Below, piece by piece: positions 1-7,826 of a DNA stretch of 49,574 nucleotides. Under the pieces are notes generated by a model, which had not been told where the DNA came from, made no database searches, and saw only the letters and a program-made list of their open reading frames with translations. The DNA is from Chthoniobacter flavus Ellin428 (GTDB lineage: Bacteria; Verrucomicrobiota; Verrucomicrobiia; Chthoniobacterales; Chthoniobacteraceae), in NCBI RefSeq assembly GCF_000173075.1, contig NZ_ABVL01000037.1:1-49574 (forward strand), read 5' to 3'. Position 1 is the first letter of the stretch, and every line of letters begins with the position of its first letter. The position numbers and the translations under genes are program-made.

Positions 1-508
1 GCGGATGACTTCCGTCATTATGGCGCGGCAAGTGAGGACGAAACTGGAAGAGTTCGTGCGGGCGAAAATCGAGGACTGGCTGGGGCTGAAAATCAACCGG
101 GAGAAAACCCGCGTGGTGGAGGTGCGAGAGCCCTCTGCGGAGCTGGAGTTCCTCGGTTACAGCTTCCGGTTGGACCGCGACCTGGGTGGGCGGAAAATAC
201 GCTACTGGAACATGCAGCCTTCGGCCAAAGCGCTGGCGCGTGAGCGCGAGAAGCTCCGTGGGTTGATCAACCGTCGGCGTGGCTGCCAAGCGCTGCCCGA
301 ACTGATCGCCGAACTCAACCGTCATCTGCGCGGCTGGGCCAACTACTTCGGAGCCGGTTACAGCCGCAAGGCGTTCCGGGAAATCAACGCTCAAGTCAGT
401 CGGCGGCTGGCGCGTCATCTGCGTCGCCGCAGTCAACGAGGGTGGCGACCACCGAAAGGTACTTCGATCCACGCTCATCTCCAGCAACTTGGCCTGATCT
501 ACTTGTGA
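1..508 (+). pseudogene. ltrA: Group II intron reverse transcriptase/maturase, C-terminal part, frameshifted at the YADD motif
   Basis: The translated C-terminus has the features of LtrA-type proteins: the end of the RT palm, then EFLGYSFRL, then the maturase (domain X) region with a GWANYFG motif near residue 112 of the visible reading frame. The first bases read A-D-D-F in frame 1, the catalytic YADD box, but the protein continues as VIMAR in frame 2. Removing one C from the pair at 12-13 restores ADDFVIMAR. The gene is therefore either inactivated exactly at the polymerase active site or carries a sequencing error. An internal start at base 5 is only an artefact of the frameshift. It should stimulate intron splicing and reverse-transcribe it at the target. 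Confidence 0.85.
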
Positions 509-532
509 ATGCCTCGTCCAAGAACGTTCTGC

Positions 533-637
533 GAAAGCCGGATGCGGGAAATCTGCACGTCCGGTTTGACGAGGGGAGGGGCGGTCGACGGTCATGGCCA
601 TTACGGCTCTCATTCCGTCACCCCCCTCCTACTCTAC
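533..637 (+). ncRNA. Group II intron domains V and VI
   Basis: Domain V is recognisable as AGCCGGATGCGGGAA...CTGCACGTCCGGTTTGA at about 536-569, a stem with the conserved AGC catalytic triad at its base. Domain VI follows: GAG plus GGGAGGGG at 571-581 pairs with TCCTCCCC plus CTC at about 623-634. A single unpaired A at 631 sits between the two paired blocks; it is the expected branch-point adenosine that attacks the 5' splice site. Spacing to the maturase stop (about 30 bases) is normal for ORFs placed in domain IV. Confidence 0.85.
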
Positions 638-789
638 CGTTTAAAATCTCTTTGGTTGCGGCTCTGCCGCGCTGCGCAATCCGTGGTCATTTCTTCATTC
701 GGGTCATTCGCGTGATTCGCGGGTTAATGGACACGAATTGTGGCCGAGGCGTGGCTTGCTTTCGAGGGCGAACCATCTAAACACGCACC

Positions 790-1155
790 ATGCCGCAGGC
801 CCGATTCCTGATCGTCACCAGGCAATTGTTTTTCGAAATCCTCATCGTCCTGGTGGTGCTGGGGATGTTCTATTGGTTTATCGGGCGGCAGGTTTTCGAT
901 CGCGCGTGGGCGGAGATCGCTTTTCGGCAACATTATGGCGCCGATTGGAAGCAGCACTATGTGGAGGAGATGCACGTTACCGTGGAGGAGAATCACAAAA
1001 AACTCCTCGTTGGGGGCGGCGGAATGGTTGCCGCGGGCGTGCTGAGTTATCTCATTTACCGGCAGCTCGTGCCGAAGCAGCCCACGCGGCGCCGCCGTCG
1101 CCGGCACAGCCATCGCCATGCTTCGTCCGAGCAGGCGGATGATCGAGCTGAGTAG
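790..1155 (+). CDS. Small two-span membrane protein with Arg/His-rich tail
   Basis: The product has 121 residues. A hydrophobic segment lies at about residues 12-32 (FFEILIVLVVLGMFYWFIG) and a second one at about 76-94, separated by a charged, aromatic loop. The C-terminus is very basic with a run of arginines and alternating His/Arg (about 101-111), ending in an acidic stretch. I do not recognise the family. The basic tail is probably cytoplasmic and could bind nucleic acid or lipid head groups, but that is speculation. The gene is monocistronic, sits just after the group II intron, and converges on the esterase gene across a strong palindrome. Confidence 0.6.
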   Translation: MPQARFLIVTRQLFFEILIVLVVLGMFYWFIGRQVFDRAWAEIAFRQHYGADWKQHYVEEMHVTVEENHKKLLVGGGGMVAAGVLSYLIYRQLVPKQPTRRRRRRHSHRHASSEQADDRAE

Positions 1156-1161
1156 AACACA

Positions 1162-1229
1162 AAGCCCGCGATCAACCTAACACGACAGGCGCAGGGGCCT
1201 GTTCCGTGCTTCGAGTCAATCGCGGGCTT
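1162..1229. terminator. Nested palindrome between convergent genes, likely bidirectional terminator
   Basis: AAGCCCGCGAT at 1162-1172 is the exact complement of ATCGCGGGCTT at 1219-1229. Inside it a second stem, ACAGGC (1185-1190) with GCCTGT (1197-1202), can form. It lies between two genes transcribed toward each other, which fits transcription termination on both strands. Confidence 0.55.
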
Positions 1230-1257
1230 GAAGTGTCAGCCCTACGGCGGGCGGTGA

Positions 1258-2831
1258 TTACTTCTTCGTGGTCGCCGCTGGCTGGGCGGGCTTGGTGATC
1301 ATCGGGAAGTCATCGGTGCGGAAGGGCGTGAGCGGCAGGCCATCGTCTCCGTAGACATTGCACACCGGGTTGTCGGCCCAGGCATAACGCACGGCGATCG
1401 GCTTCGCGACTTGATCGCTGGAGACTTCGATCGTGTTGTGGCCGGTCACCTTGCCCTTGGCCCAGTGCCACACCTTGTCCTCGCCGCAAACGGCGAAGCC
1501 ACGCGCTTCATCCACGTCGAACGTGTAAAGATTCGTGTCGAAGGTATCGAAGGTGAGGTCGGCCTTGTTATCCTTGAAGTCGACGCTCTTGAATTCCGGA
1601 CTGCGGTAGGGAATTTTCATTCCGTAGTCCTTGACCAGCGCCCAGCGCACGAGGCGCGCGGCCACGTCGTGCTTGTTGCGCGGATGAATGTCGCGGCCTT
1701 CGCCGAGGTCGTCGATCACCGCCTGGCCGGTGTTCGGCAGTTTCATCGTCTTGGTCTGCGACTCACGCAGCTCGGCCCAGGCGCTTTCGCCAGGCTCCGG
1801 CTTTTCCGCCATGTAATCGGCGAGTTGCACCCAGTAGAAGGGGAAGTCGCCCTCTTTCCATTCCTTGCGCCACTGCTCGATCATGAAGGGGAAGAGTTGC
1901 GCGTATTCATAGGCGCGCCCGGCGTTGGTCTCTCCTTGATACCAGATCACGCCTTTCATGCCGTAGCCGAGCGTGGGATAGACCACGCCGTCGAAGATAT
2001 TGCCGGGGCCGGGCATTGCCCGGTGAGCCAGGCTTCCGGCGATTGTGGGGCGCGCGGCGGCGTCTTGTGCGCGGCCTTGGCGGTTTCCACGTCCTTCTTC
2101 CACTTCTCCATCGCCGCTGCGTAATCGGTCTTGGCCTTTTCCGTCTGCAGCAGCGCTTCGTGCTGGCGGGTATTTTCCATCAGCAGGGCAAAGCGCGGAT
2201 CTTTCTCGAGCGATTCGCGGCGAACCCACGCTTCGGCGGCGGAACCGCCCCAGGCGTTATCGATGAGACCGACCGGAATGCCGAGGATATCGTGCAGATA
2301 GCGGCCGAACATGAACCCGACGGCGGTGAAGGACGGAATGGAGTCCGCGTCGGAATACTTCCACGCGCCGGTGAAGTCGGTCTTCAATTCCTGCGAGCCG
2401 ATCAGCGGCACCTTGATGAGGCGCAGCGTGTTGCTCTTGCCGGCGGCGGTTTCGAGGTCGCCGTTGCGTTCGCGGCTGATGGTGAAGCCCATGTTCGACT
2501 GGCCCGAGCACATCCACACTTCACCGACGAGCACGTCTTGAATGTCTTTCTTGTTCGTGCCCGAGATGGAGATGACCTGTGGCGTCGCATTAGCCGGCAC
2601 CGGGTCGAGTTTCACCGTCCACTTGCCATCCGCGCCCGCCTCGCCGGACTTGGTCTGGCCGGCAAAGGTCACGGTGACCTTCGTGCCTGGAGTGTCCCAA
2701 CCCCAAATTGGATTGGTCTGCTTTTGCTGCAGCACCATGTGGTCGCTGATGATCGCGGGGAGCTTGAGTTCGGCCCGTGCGGAGGTCACGAGCCCGAGGA
2801 TGATAGCGGCGAAGCCGAGTGATTTGTTCAT
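1258..2831 (-). pseudogene. Secreted sialate O-acetylesterase-type esterase (SGNH/GDSL), one frameshift
   Basis: The gene would remove O-acetyl groups from sialic acid or plant polysaccharide in the periplasm or outside. The N-terminal piece (start 2831) has a signal peptide ending in TSARA, an Ig-like segment with ISDHMVLQQ, and the nucleophile block CSGQSNMGF. The C-terminal piece continues in another frame with GVIWYQGETN and the Asp-His block DIHPRNKHD near the end. The two pieces join if one G is added to the G-run at 2019-2021 (C-run on the plus strand), giving LTG-AMPGPGNIFDG. All catalytic blocks survive, so a one-base sequence error is as likely as a true mutation. It lies 63 bases after the LamG-like gene on the same strand and probably shares its transcript. 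Confidence 0.85.
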
Positions 2832-2894
2832 GAGAGGTATAAAAACTTTCGAAAACTGATTACTGATTACTCAGTGCTTAGTGCTTACTATTGA

Positions 2895-3593
2895 TCACTT
2901 CGCCGGTCCCTTGATGCTGAAGTCGTCGTAGTTCACGTCCACCTTGTTGGTCGTGAGGCTGACCAGCGTCTTGTGGTCGTGAGCCGCGCCTTCCATCTTG
3001 AAGGAGCCGACTTCCTTGCCATCGATGAGCACCGTGAGTTCATCGTCCTTGGTCTCCGCGACCAGCGTGTGCCAATCCTGCAGCGAGATCTTCACCGGGA
3101 AGTTCTTGTTCTTGGTGGCCAGCATCGCCTTGTCCTCAGGCGTGATGGTGGGCGGCACGGCTTTTTTCTTTTCGTAAATGTCGTTGCGGAAATTTCCGGT
3201 CTTGCCGTCGCCGACCGCGACGCTGGTCGGGCTGACGTTGACACTGCAGATGTGGCCGGCGTGCGAGCCCTTGTAATCCTTGTCGTCGAACCACACGTTG
3301 AAGCCCTTGGCCTGGTCGCTGACGAAACGGAATTTCACCGACACCTCGAGGTCCTTCTCCGGGTCGAATTTCACGCTGTCGACGGCATTGTGATCGGAGC
3401 CCTCGGGCGTGATGCCCACGAGCACCCCATCCTTCACCACGCTGCCGCTCTTGTAGTGCCCCCAGCGTGGGCCGAAGCCGTTGCCGGAGAAGTCATCGGA
3501 AAAGATGGAGCGCGAGAAGTAGCCGGAGGGCACGGCGGCCAGGGAGAGCGCCGCGGTGACGGAGAGGAACAGGGCAGGGAGGAGACGTTTCAT
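2895..3593 (-). CDS. Secreted LamG/DUF1080-like beta-sandwich protein
   Basis: The product has 232 residues with a clear signal peptide (MKRLLPALFLSVTAALSLAA). The mature part opens with SIFSDDFSGNGFGPRWGHY, the usual first strand of concanavalin-like domains such as DUF1080/3-keto-disaccharide hydrolase, and has the late-strand pattern LTVLIDGKEVGSFKMEG. Such proteins in this phylum usually bind or cleave sugars, but I see no catalytic residues that would prove hydrolysis. It is the first gene of a probable two-gene transcript with the acetylesterase, which supports a role in polysaccharide or glycan use. Confidence 0.7.
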   Translation of the reverse strand: MKRLLPALFLSVTAALSLAAVPSGYFSRSIFSDDFSGNGFGPRWGHYKSGSVVKDGVLVGITPEGSDHNAVDSVKFDPEKDLEVSVKFRFVSDQAKGFNVWFDDKDYKGSHAGHICSVNVSPTSVAVGDGKTGNFRNDIYEKKKAVPPTITPEDKAMLATKNKNFPVKISLQDWHTLVAETKDDELTVLIDGKEVGSFKMEGAAHDHKTLVSLTTNKVDVNYDDFSIKGPAK

Positions 3594-3802
3594 GGATGGA
3601 GTTTTGGGGGTTGGAGGGATGGTCAGGGTGATTGATTCAACCCGCCATGGGGAAGGAAATTAGCGGGGAGAAGGCAGCCGGGGCATTTCGCCGCGAGCCT
3701 GGCGGCGATTTCCGCTGGTGGGGATGGGGTCGTCCTATTCTTCCCATATTTCCCATTCCTCCTATCCACCGTCGGCTGTAGACCGCCGCGACAGCGACAG
3801 GC

Positions 3803-5002
3803 TCACGAGGTCGCCGCCGCAACCTTCGGCGCCCGGATGGTCGTCGAGGAAGCCGCGGGCGTCGCCTGGCGGGAAAGCCGAATCCGATCTCGCAGGAGCG
3901 CGCGAGCGTGGTGCTCGGCGCGAGCGAAGACGGCCTTGTACACTTCGCAATACGGGTCCTTCGCGAGCATCGTCCCGAGCGCACTGTAGGTCCGCACGGG
4001 GCAACCGCCGTGGCAGATGGAGAGCCAGCGGCAGGCGAGACAGTCCTCGTGCTCCACGAGATGCTTCGGCCGTTCGACGAACTGACGCCGCGCCGGACTG
4101 GTGCGGAGCATCTGCGTGAGATCGGGTTCGCGGAAGATGTTGCCGAAAAAGGCCTCCGGGTAACTCGTGACCCAGCAATCGCATTGTGCGACGGTGCCCT
4201 TCGCGTCGACGGAGATGAATTGATTGGAACAATTTTCCTTCCAGATACAGGGCAGGCGCGCAGGAGCGCCGGTGAAGTGCTGAATCAAGGCATCGAAAGG
4301 CCCGAGGCTCACGCCGGAGCCCTGGCCCCGCTCCATCCACACATCGAGCAGGCCGGCGAGAAAGCGGCCGAGTTCGCCATCGTCGAGATGAATGCCGTCG
4401 TGATTGGCCGGGCCGCCGGGGAAGGGCGTATTCACCTGGAAATTCTTCAGCCCCAGTTCCTCGGTGAAGTAACGGTAAAAGGCCTCGGGGCCGACATCGA
4501 GGCTGCCCTGGTGGAGCACGGCGATGACCCCGATTTCGATGCCAGCGTCGCGCGCTTCGTGCAGCCGCCGTGTCCAGGTCTTGGTGTAACCAGCGGCGTC
4601 TCCATTGAGGAGCTTGCGGTGGGTATTGGGAAAATCCATCGAGGTCCCCAACTCGCCGCCGAACATGCCGTGCAGGACCTCATTCCACGCGGACGAATAG
4701 CCGATGAGATTGGTCTGCAGGAAATGCCGGAAGCGCCGCCCTCGTGCCGCTGCCGCAGTGTCCATGATCCGACCAGCCTCGGCGAACCACGCCGGCCCCA
4801 TGATCATCGCTTCGCCGCCCTGCCAGTAGATCTCGCATTCCTCAATGCCTTCATGCTCGAGATGGTCGAGCAGGCGGCGGGTGAGCAGCGGCAGCAGCGC
4901 GCTGGAAAGGCGATGCGGTTCCTTGTGCTCGAAGCAATAGTCGCACGCGACGTTGCACTCCGCCGTGGGGAGCAGGATGACGCTGAAGATGCGGCCGTTC
5001 AT
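3803..5002 (-). CDS. Radical SAM/SPASM peptide maturase, cyclophane-forming (GrrM/OscB-like)
   Basis: The product has 399 residues. The radical SAM cluster motif Cx3Cx2C is C16-C20-C23 (AECNVACDYCFEH), followed by the SAM-contacting QGGEAM at 61-66. The C-terminal half carries a SPASM-type auxiliary-cluster region: Cys 252, 258, 274, 276, 321, 324, 330, 334 and 352, with the typical CxxCx5Cx3C run CLACRWLSICHGGC. Members of this class abstract a beta-hydrogen and crosslink an aromatic ring to a residue two positions on, giving three-residue cyclophanes. Here the obvious substrate is the W-V-N-R peptide gene two genes upstream. Its ATG overlaps the stop of the upstream partner gene (ATGA), indicating translational coupling. 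Assignment to the Grr subfamily rests on the Gly-rich substrate and not on a search; other SPASM maturases remain possible. Confidence 0.88.
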   Translation of the reverse strand: MNGRIFSVILLPTAECNVACDYCFEHKEPHRLSSALLPLLTRRLLDHLEHEGIEECEIYWQGGEAMIMGPAWFAEAGRIMDTAAAARGRRFRHFLQTNLIGYSSAWNEVLHGMFGGELGTSMDFPNTHRKLLNGDAAGYTKTWTRRLHEARDAGIEIGVIAVLHQGSLDVGPEAFYRYFTEELGLKNFQVNTPFPGGPANHDGIHLDDGELGRFLAGLLDVWMERGQGSGVSLGPFDALIQHFTGAPARLPCIWKENCSNQFISVDAKGTVAQCDCWVTSYPEAFFGNIFREPDLTQMLRTSPARRQFVERPKHLVEHEDCLACRWLSICHGGCPVRTYSALGTMLAKDPYCEVYKAVFARAEHHARALLRDRIRLSRQATPAASSTTIRAPKVAAATS

Positions 5003-5797
5003 GATGTCACGGGCACGCCGGAGACAAGGTCGTGCGCGATTTCCTCGGCGGCGGTTTGGAGATAGGCGAAGAGTTCTTTCACCCCGTGGCAGGAATAAGT
5101 GGGATCGGGCTGCTTGAAGTATCCCGCGCATTGGGCCTGCCAATGGCAGGTGGCACACTCGGCGTTTTGCCCGACGAGCTGGCGAAGGTGTGTCGTGACG
5201 AAATCGCTGGACCGGCGGACACGCGCATCGATATCGAGCCGGACGAAGATCGCGGGATCTTGCTCGAGGATTTCCCAGAGGGTAGGAGATATGACTCCCT
5301 GCGCAGCGGCGAGAAACGAATGGAAGAATTCGACCGGCGCTTCGACGACGGAATCGTGCAGATAGAAATCCGCTGCGGCGTGCAATTCGGAGAGACTTTC
5401 GGCGGAAGGTTGGCCGGGCAACAGGCGCACGGGCAGTTGCAGGGCGGCTGCCAGGCGGAGTGCTTTCATGAAGCCCGGCGTGGCCGGCATCGTGACCCGC
5501 ACGTCTCGCACCATGTGGACATCGACGAGTCGATACAGATCGGAAAACTCCGTCGCCGGGTTCGACATCACCACATCCAGCGGGATCGCCGAGGCGCCCT
5601 GCGCGGCAACGGCCCAGGCGTCTGGATCGCCGAGCAATCCCTCGACCTCCAGCCACTCGAGACCGGGTGGAGGCTTCCCCAGCCAGCGAGTGAAATCCTC
5701 CCGCGTGCGCACGACCGCGACAAAGGACCCGCGGGGGCGGCGTCTCCGCGGACGCCGCCGCCACGAACACGAGAGGCGCGTTCGGTTCCTCGGACAT
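4999..5797 (-). pseudogene. SPASM-like partner of the peptide maturase, probable one-base frameshift near its start
   Basis: About 265 residues if restored. The start at 5797 (MSEEPNAPLVFVAAA) lies 18 bases after the precursor stop, but the rest of the protein (SFVAVVRTREDF onward) is in another frame; removing one base of the CCC at 5728-5730 joins them. Without an edit, the only in-frame starts are a GTG near 5712 or a start inside the precursor gene. The C-terminus has Cys 214, 217, 223 and 236 in the pattern CxxCx5C...C (CATCHWQAQCAGYF), closely matching the maturase's SPASM run CLACRWLSIC. There is no Cx3Cx2C motif, so it cannot be a radical SAM enzyme itself. The middle alternates helices and beta strands like a degenerate barrel. 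Likely role: peptide recognition or electron delivery for the maturase. Function inferred from context only. Confidence 0.7.
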
Positions 5798-5815
5798 AGG
5801 ATGGATGAGTGCCGG

Positions 5816-6106
5816 CTAGAAGCGATTGACCCAGGCGCCGCCGCCCCTGACGCGGTTAACCCAGCCGCCTCCGCCGCCGCCATAACGATTGACCCAGCCT
5901 CCGCCACCACCACCGCGGTTGACCCAGCCGCCTCCGCCGCCACGCCGGTTCACCCAGGAACCGGCCTGCGCCGACGGTCCACTGGCAAGCCAACCCGTGG
6001 CCACGACTGCGGCAATGGCCGCGCCAGACCATTTGCCCAGGCTCTGCAAAAACAGCCGCCGGTCCAATGCGACCTGCTCCGTCGATTCGATAGGATCGCG
6101 ATTCAT
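5816..6106 (-). CDS. RiPP precursor with five W-V-N-R cores in Gly-rich repeats
   Basis: The product has 96 residues. The N-terminal 48 residues are a leader that also looks like an export signal: RRLFLQSLGK (twin-arginine-like) at 16-25, a hydrophobic stretch at 26-41, and an AQA cleavage-like site at 46-48. From residue 49 on it consists of five WVNR units with Trp at 51, 61, 71, 82 and 92, separated by runs of 3-6 glycines, and it ends in WVNRF. Each W-x-N fits the aromatic-x-residue triad used by three-residue cyclophane maturases. ATG 6106 is chosen because an upstream start at 6166 would run back through the NTF2 gene. It follows the NTF2 gene by 13 bases. No protease or transporter gene is adjacent. 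Confidence 0.85.
   Translation of the reverse strand: MNRDPIESTEQVALDRRLFLQSLGKWSGAAIAAVVATGWLASGPSAQAGSWVNRRGGGGGWVNRGGGGGGWVNRYGGGGGGWVNRVRGGGAWVNRF
5819..5959 (-). repeat. Five imperfect ~30-bp tandem repeats encoding Gly-rich WVNR units
   Basis: On the plus strand the repeat reads roughly CGRTTNACCCAG followed by CCGCCTCCGCCGCC. Units are spaced 30, 30, 33 and 30 bases apart. The WVNR codons are constant in sense but differ at third positions (GTC/GTT for Val, AAT/AAC for Asn), which argues for selection on the peptide and against very recent expansion. Confidence 0.8.
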
Positions 6107-6119
6107 AAATCGAAGAGGG

Positions 6120-6617
6120 TTATTTTTTGTCCGCACTCGTGAAGGTGGAGAAGTGCAGTGAGGCAATGAGCCATTTGCCAGTCGCTTTCGTGACGGTGAG
6201 CGAGAGATTGATCGGGAACTCGAATTCCTTGCCGTCTTTCTTGCCCTTGATGTTACCCGAGGCCATGAGCCAGCCCATGTCGGCGGCCAGGTCCCCGATC
6301 TTGAATTGGTATTCGAAACCTTGCTCGCCTTTGTCGAACCCTTGAAAGAAATGTTCGTAAGCGGTCTTGATCTCCTCGTGGCCCGACCAAATTTCCCCGG
6401 GGCCGGTGCCCATCACGGCGGATTTTTCGGCCATCAACGCCAGGATCGCCGCGACGTCCTGATTTTTCATGGCTTCATCGTGCGCTTTGAGCAATGCGTG
6501 CACTTTTTCGCGCTCCGGGTTTTCCGCTTTTTCCTCGGCCCCGGAGGCGGTGGAGGCGAGGGTGGTGAAGGCAGAAACTCCCGCGAGTCCTGCGAGGATC
6601 GATGCGCGCCGATTCAT
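6120..6617 (-). CDS. Exported NTF2/SnoaL-like protein, first gene of the RiPP operon
   Basis: From ATG 6617 the protein has 165 residues: a signal peptide (MNRRASILAGLAGVSAFTTL...ASGA), then an NTF2-like cone fold of the DUF4440/SnoaL type. Recognisable elements are the first helix (VHALLKAHDEAMKNQDVAAILALM), GPGEIWSGHEEIKTAYEHFF and the final strands GKWLIASLHFSTF. An in-frame ATG at 6734 would add 39 residues in front of the signal and is less likely. Such folds bind small hydrophobic ligands or act as enzymes; no catalytic residues stand out. Its stop is 13 bases before the precursor start, so it is surely co-transcribed, and its exported location matches that expected for the peptide. Confidence 0.75.
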   Translation of the reverse strand: MNRRASILAGLAGVSAFTTLASTASGAEEKAENPEREKVHALLKAHDEAMKNQDVAAILALMAEKSAVMGTGPGEIWSGHEEIKTAYEHFFQGFDKGEQGFEYQFKIGDLAADMGWLMASGNIKGKKDGKEFEFPINLSLTVTKATGKWLIASLHFSTFTSADKK

Positions 6618-6963
6618 GAGGGGCGCTGAGGGGGCTTGGTCGAGTTCTGGAACGCAATCAGATCGCATAGTCTTGATGAGTTGAGGTTGGTTACCGCTGA
6701 CGGAGTCGTCGCTGGAGAGCTGCGATGGATTCATCGAAGTGAAGCCTCACCCGAGGCTGCGACGAGAAGTGTCGACCTCTCAAAAAGGGGCGTCAAGCCA
6801 TTGATTGAAGCTCTTTGCTGATGGTTGTCGATGTCCCAAATTTGAAACCCGATGCGATCATTTACGCAGTCTTACGAAAGGGGCGCTGGCTTCTGATTTC
6901 CGGTCTCTCGATCGAGAGTGGATTCCGTGGTGGAAACCAGCAGCCTCCCTGGCGATCCCCGAA

Positions 6964-7620
6964 TTAATAAATCCCCGGAATGAGCCGCGAGGTACGGGCG
7001 CGATAGGCTTCGTATTCGCTGCCGAATTGCGAGAGGAGAAGGGCTTCCTCGGAACGAATGCGACCGATGGTGGGGATGAGCAGGAGGACGGTGAGGATGA
7101 TGCCTATGGTGGAACGAAAGGCGATCGCCCATCCGAGCGGATTAATCAGCAAGCCCAGATAACTCGGGTGACGGATGATGCTATAGATACCTGTGGTGAC
7201 CAGCTTGTGTCCGGGTTGAATCGCGACCAGCCCGCTGAAGCGGCGGCCGAGGACAAAGACGGGCCAGAGGCGGAGAATGCCGCCCGCGACGAAGACCGCC
7301 ACGCCGATCCAACGGACGGTTTCCCCGCCGAAGGTCCAGAAATCCTGGCGATCGGTGTAGGCAGGAACGAAGGCGGAGATGAGGCCGATGATCCCAAATG
7401 CAGTGAGCACCCAGCGGTTGCCGCGATCTTCGCGTTCGCCCGAACTCAAGTTCGCGTTGGTGAAGAAAGAACCCGCGGTCAACGCGAGAAAGGCAACGGC
7501 TAGCGCGACGAGCGGTGGATGCGAGACATATGCGGCCCAGCCACCTTCGGCGGCCACCGCGAGGACCAGGTACACGATGGCTCCTGCTCCGGCAGAAAGC
7601 GCGAATTTGGGAGCAATCAT
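6964..7620 (-). CDS. Isoprenylcysteine carboxyl methyltransferase-family membrane protein
   Basis: From ATG 7620 the product has 218 residues with about five hydrophobic segments. The C-terminal part has the ICMT/PEMT signature GIYSIIRHPSYLGLLINPLG followed by a long hydrophobic segment and EEALLLSQFGSEYEAYRART, the SAM- and substrate-binding region of this family. It is a SAM-dependent methyltransferase in the inner membrane; bacterial members methylate unknown lipids or peptides. An upstream in-frame start (7707) would add 29 low-complexity residues and is rejected. A second, frameshifted member of the same family lies at 22.4-23.0 kb. Confidence 0.8.
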   Translation of the reverse strand: MIAPKFALSAGAGAIVYLVLAVAAEGGWAAYVSHPPLVALAVAFLALTAGSFFTNANLSSGEREDRGNRWVLTAFGIIGLISAFVPAYTDRQDFWTFGGETVRWIGVAVFVAGGILRLWPVFVLGRRFSGLVAIQPGHKLVTTGIYSIIRHPSYLGLLINPLGWAIAFRSTIGIILTVLLLIPTIGRIRSEEALLLSQFGSEYEAYRARTSRLIPGIY

Positions 7621-7826
7621 AACGCAGTGGGTGAATGACTCATCGGATGATTCGGAAGTCGAGCGGCGGATGGTTGCCGTGGCGCGTGGGGGCAGACGTG
7701 GACTCAAACTTGCGGTTTACCGAAGGGCATTGATTAGGAAGAGGCGACCGAATAGTGCGGAGAAACTCGCCGCCGCGCCGTTTCCGCCTTGCCGGATGGG
7801 GCCAAAAGCAGGAAATTCCCGCGCGC

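Larger units (their letters stand above)
1..637 (+). mobile_element. Group II intron, 3' part (left end outside window)
   Basis: The window opens inside the reverse-transcriptase ORF of a group II intron and includes its maturase C-terminus, domain V and domain VI. A self-splicing ribozyme intron of this kind spreads by retrohoming with its own RT/maturase. The 3' boundary is placed near 637 because the domain VI stem closes there, six or so bases after a bulged adenosine at 631. The 5' end, domain I and the RT fingers/palm lie outside the window, so the family and target site cannot be judged. Confidence 0.85.

Noticed and set aside
640..740. Functional element in the ATTCGGGTCATTCGCGTGATTCGC phrase
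   Set aside because: It resembles degenerate intergenic phrases common in this phylum, but only one copy was seen here and no function can be supported.
2016..2822. 268-residue plus-strand open frame opposite the esterase
   Set aside because: Arg/Gly-rich shadow without motifs; the minus strand carries the GQSNM and WYQGE signatures.
3803..5797. Single 664-residue fusion of partner and maturase
   Set aside because: After about 28 residues the frame is an Arg-rich shadow of the partner gene; the maturase starts at ATG 5002 with an ATGA overlap.
4999..5943. 314-residue version of the partner starting at 5943
   Set aside because: Its first 72 residues are the precursor's repeat read in the wrong frame (Ala/Gly/Ser low complexity).
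5819..5966. CRISPR-like array in the repeat region of the precursor
   Set aside because: Repeats are in frame, contiguous and coding; there are no unique spacers and no cas genes.
5816..6166. Longer start for the WVNR precursor at 6166
   Set aside because: It would begin inside the NTF2 gene in a different frame and add about 20 residues with no leader-like character; ATG 6106 gives a clean leader and 13-base spacing.
6735..6870. Sigma-70 promoter for the RiPP operon (TTGACG on the minus strand near 6785-6800)
   Set aside because: A -35-like box is present, but the -10 at the right spacing is poor (about three of six matches).
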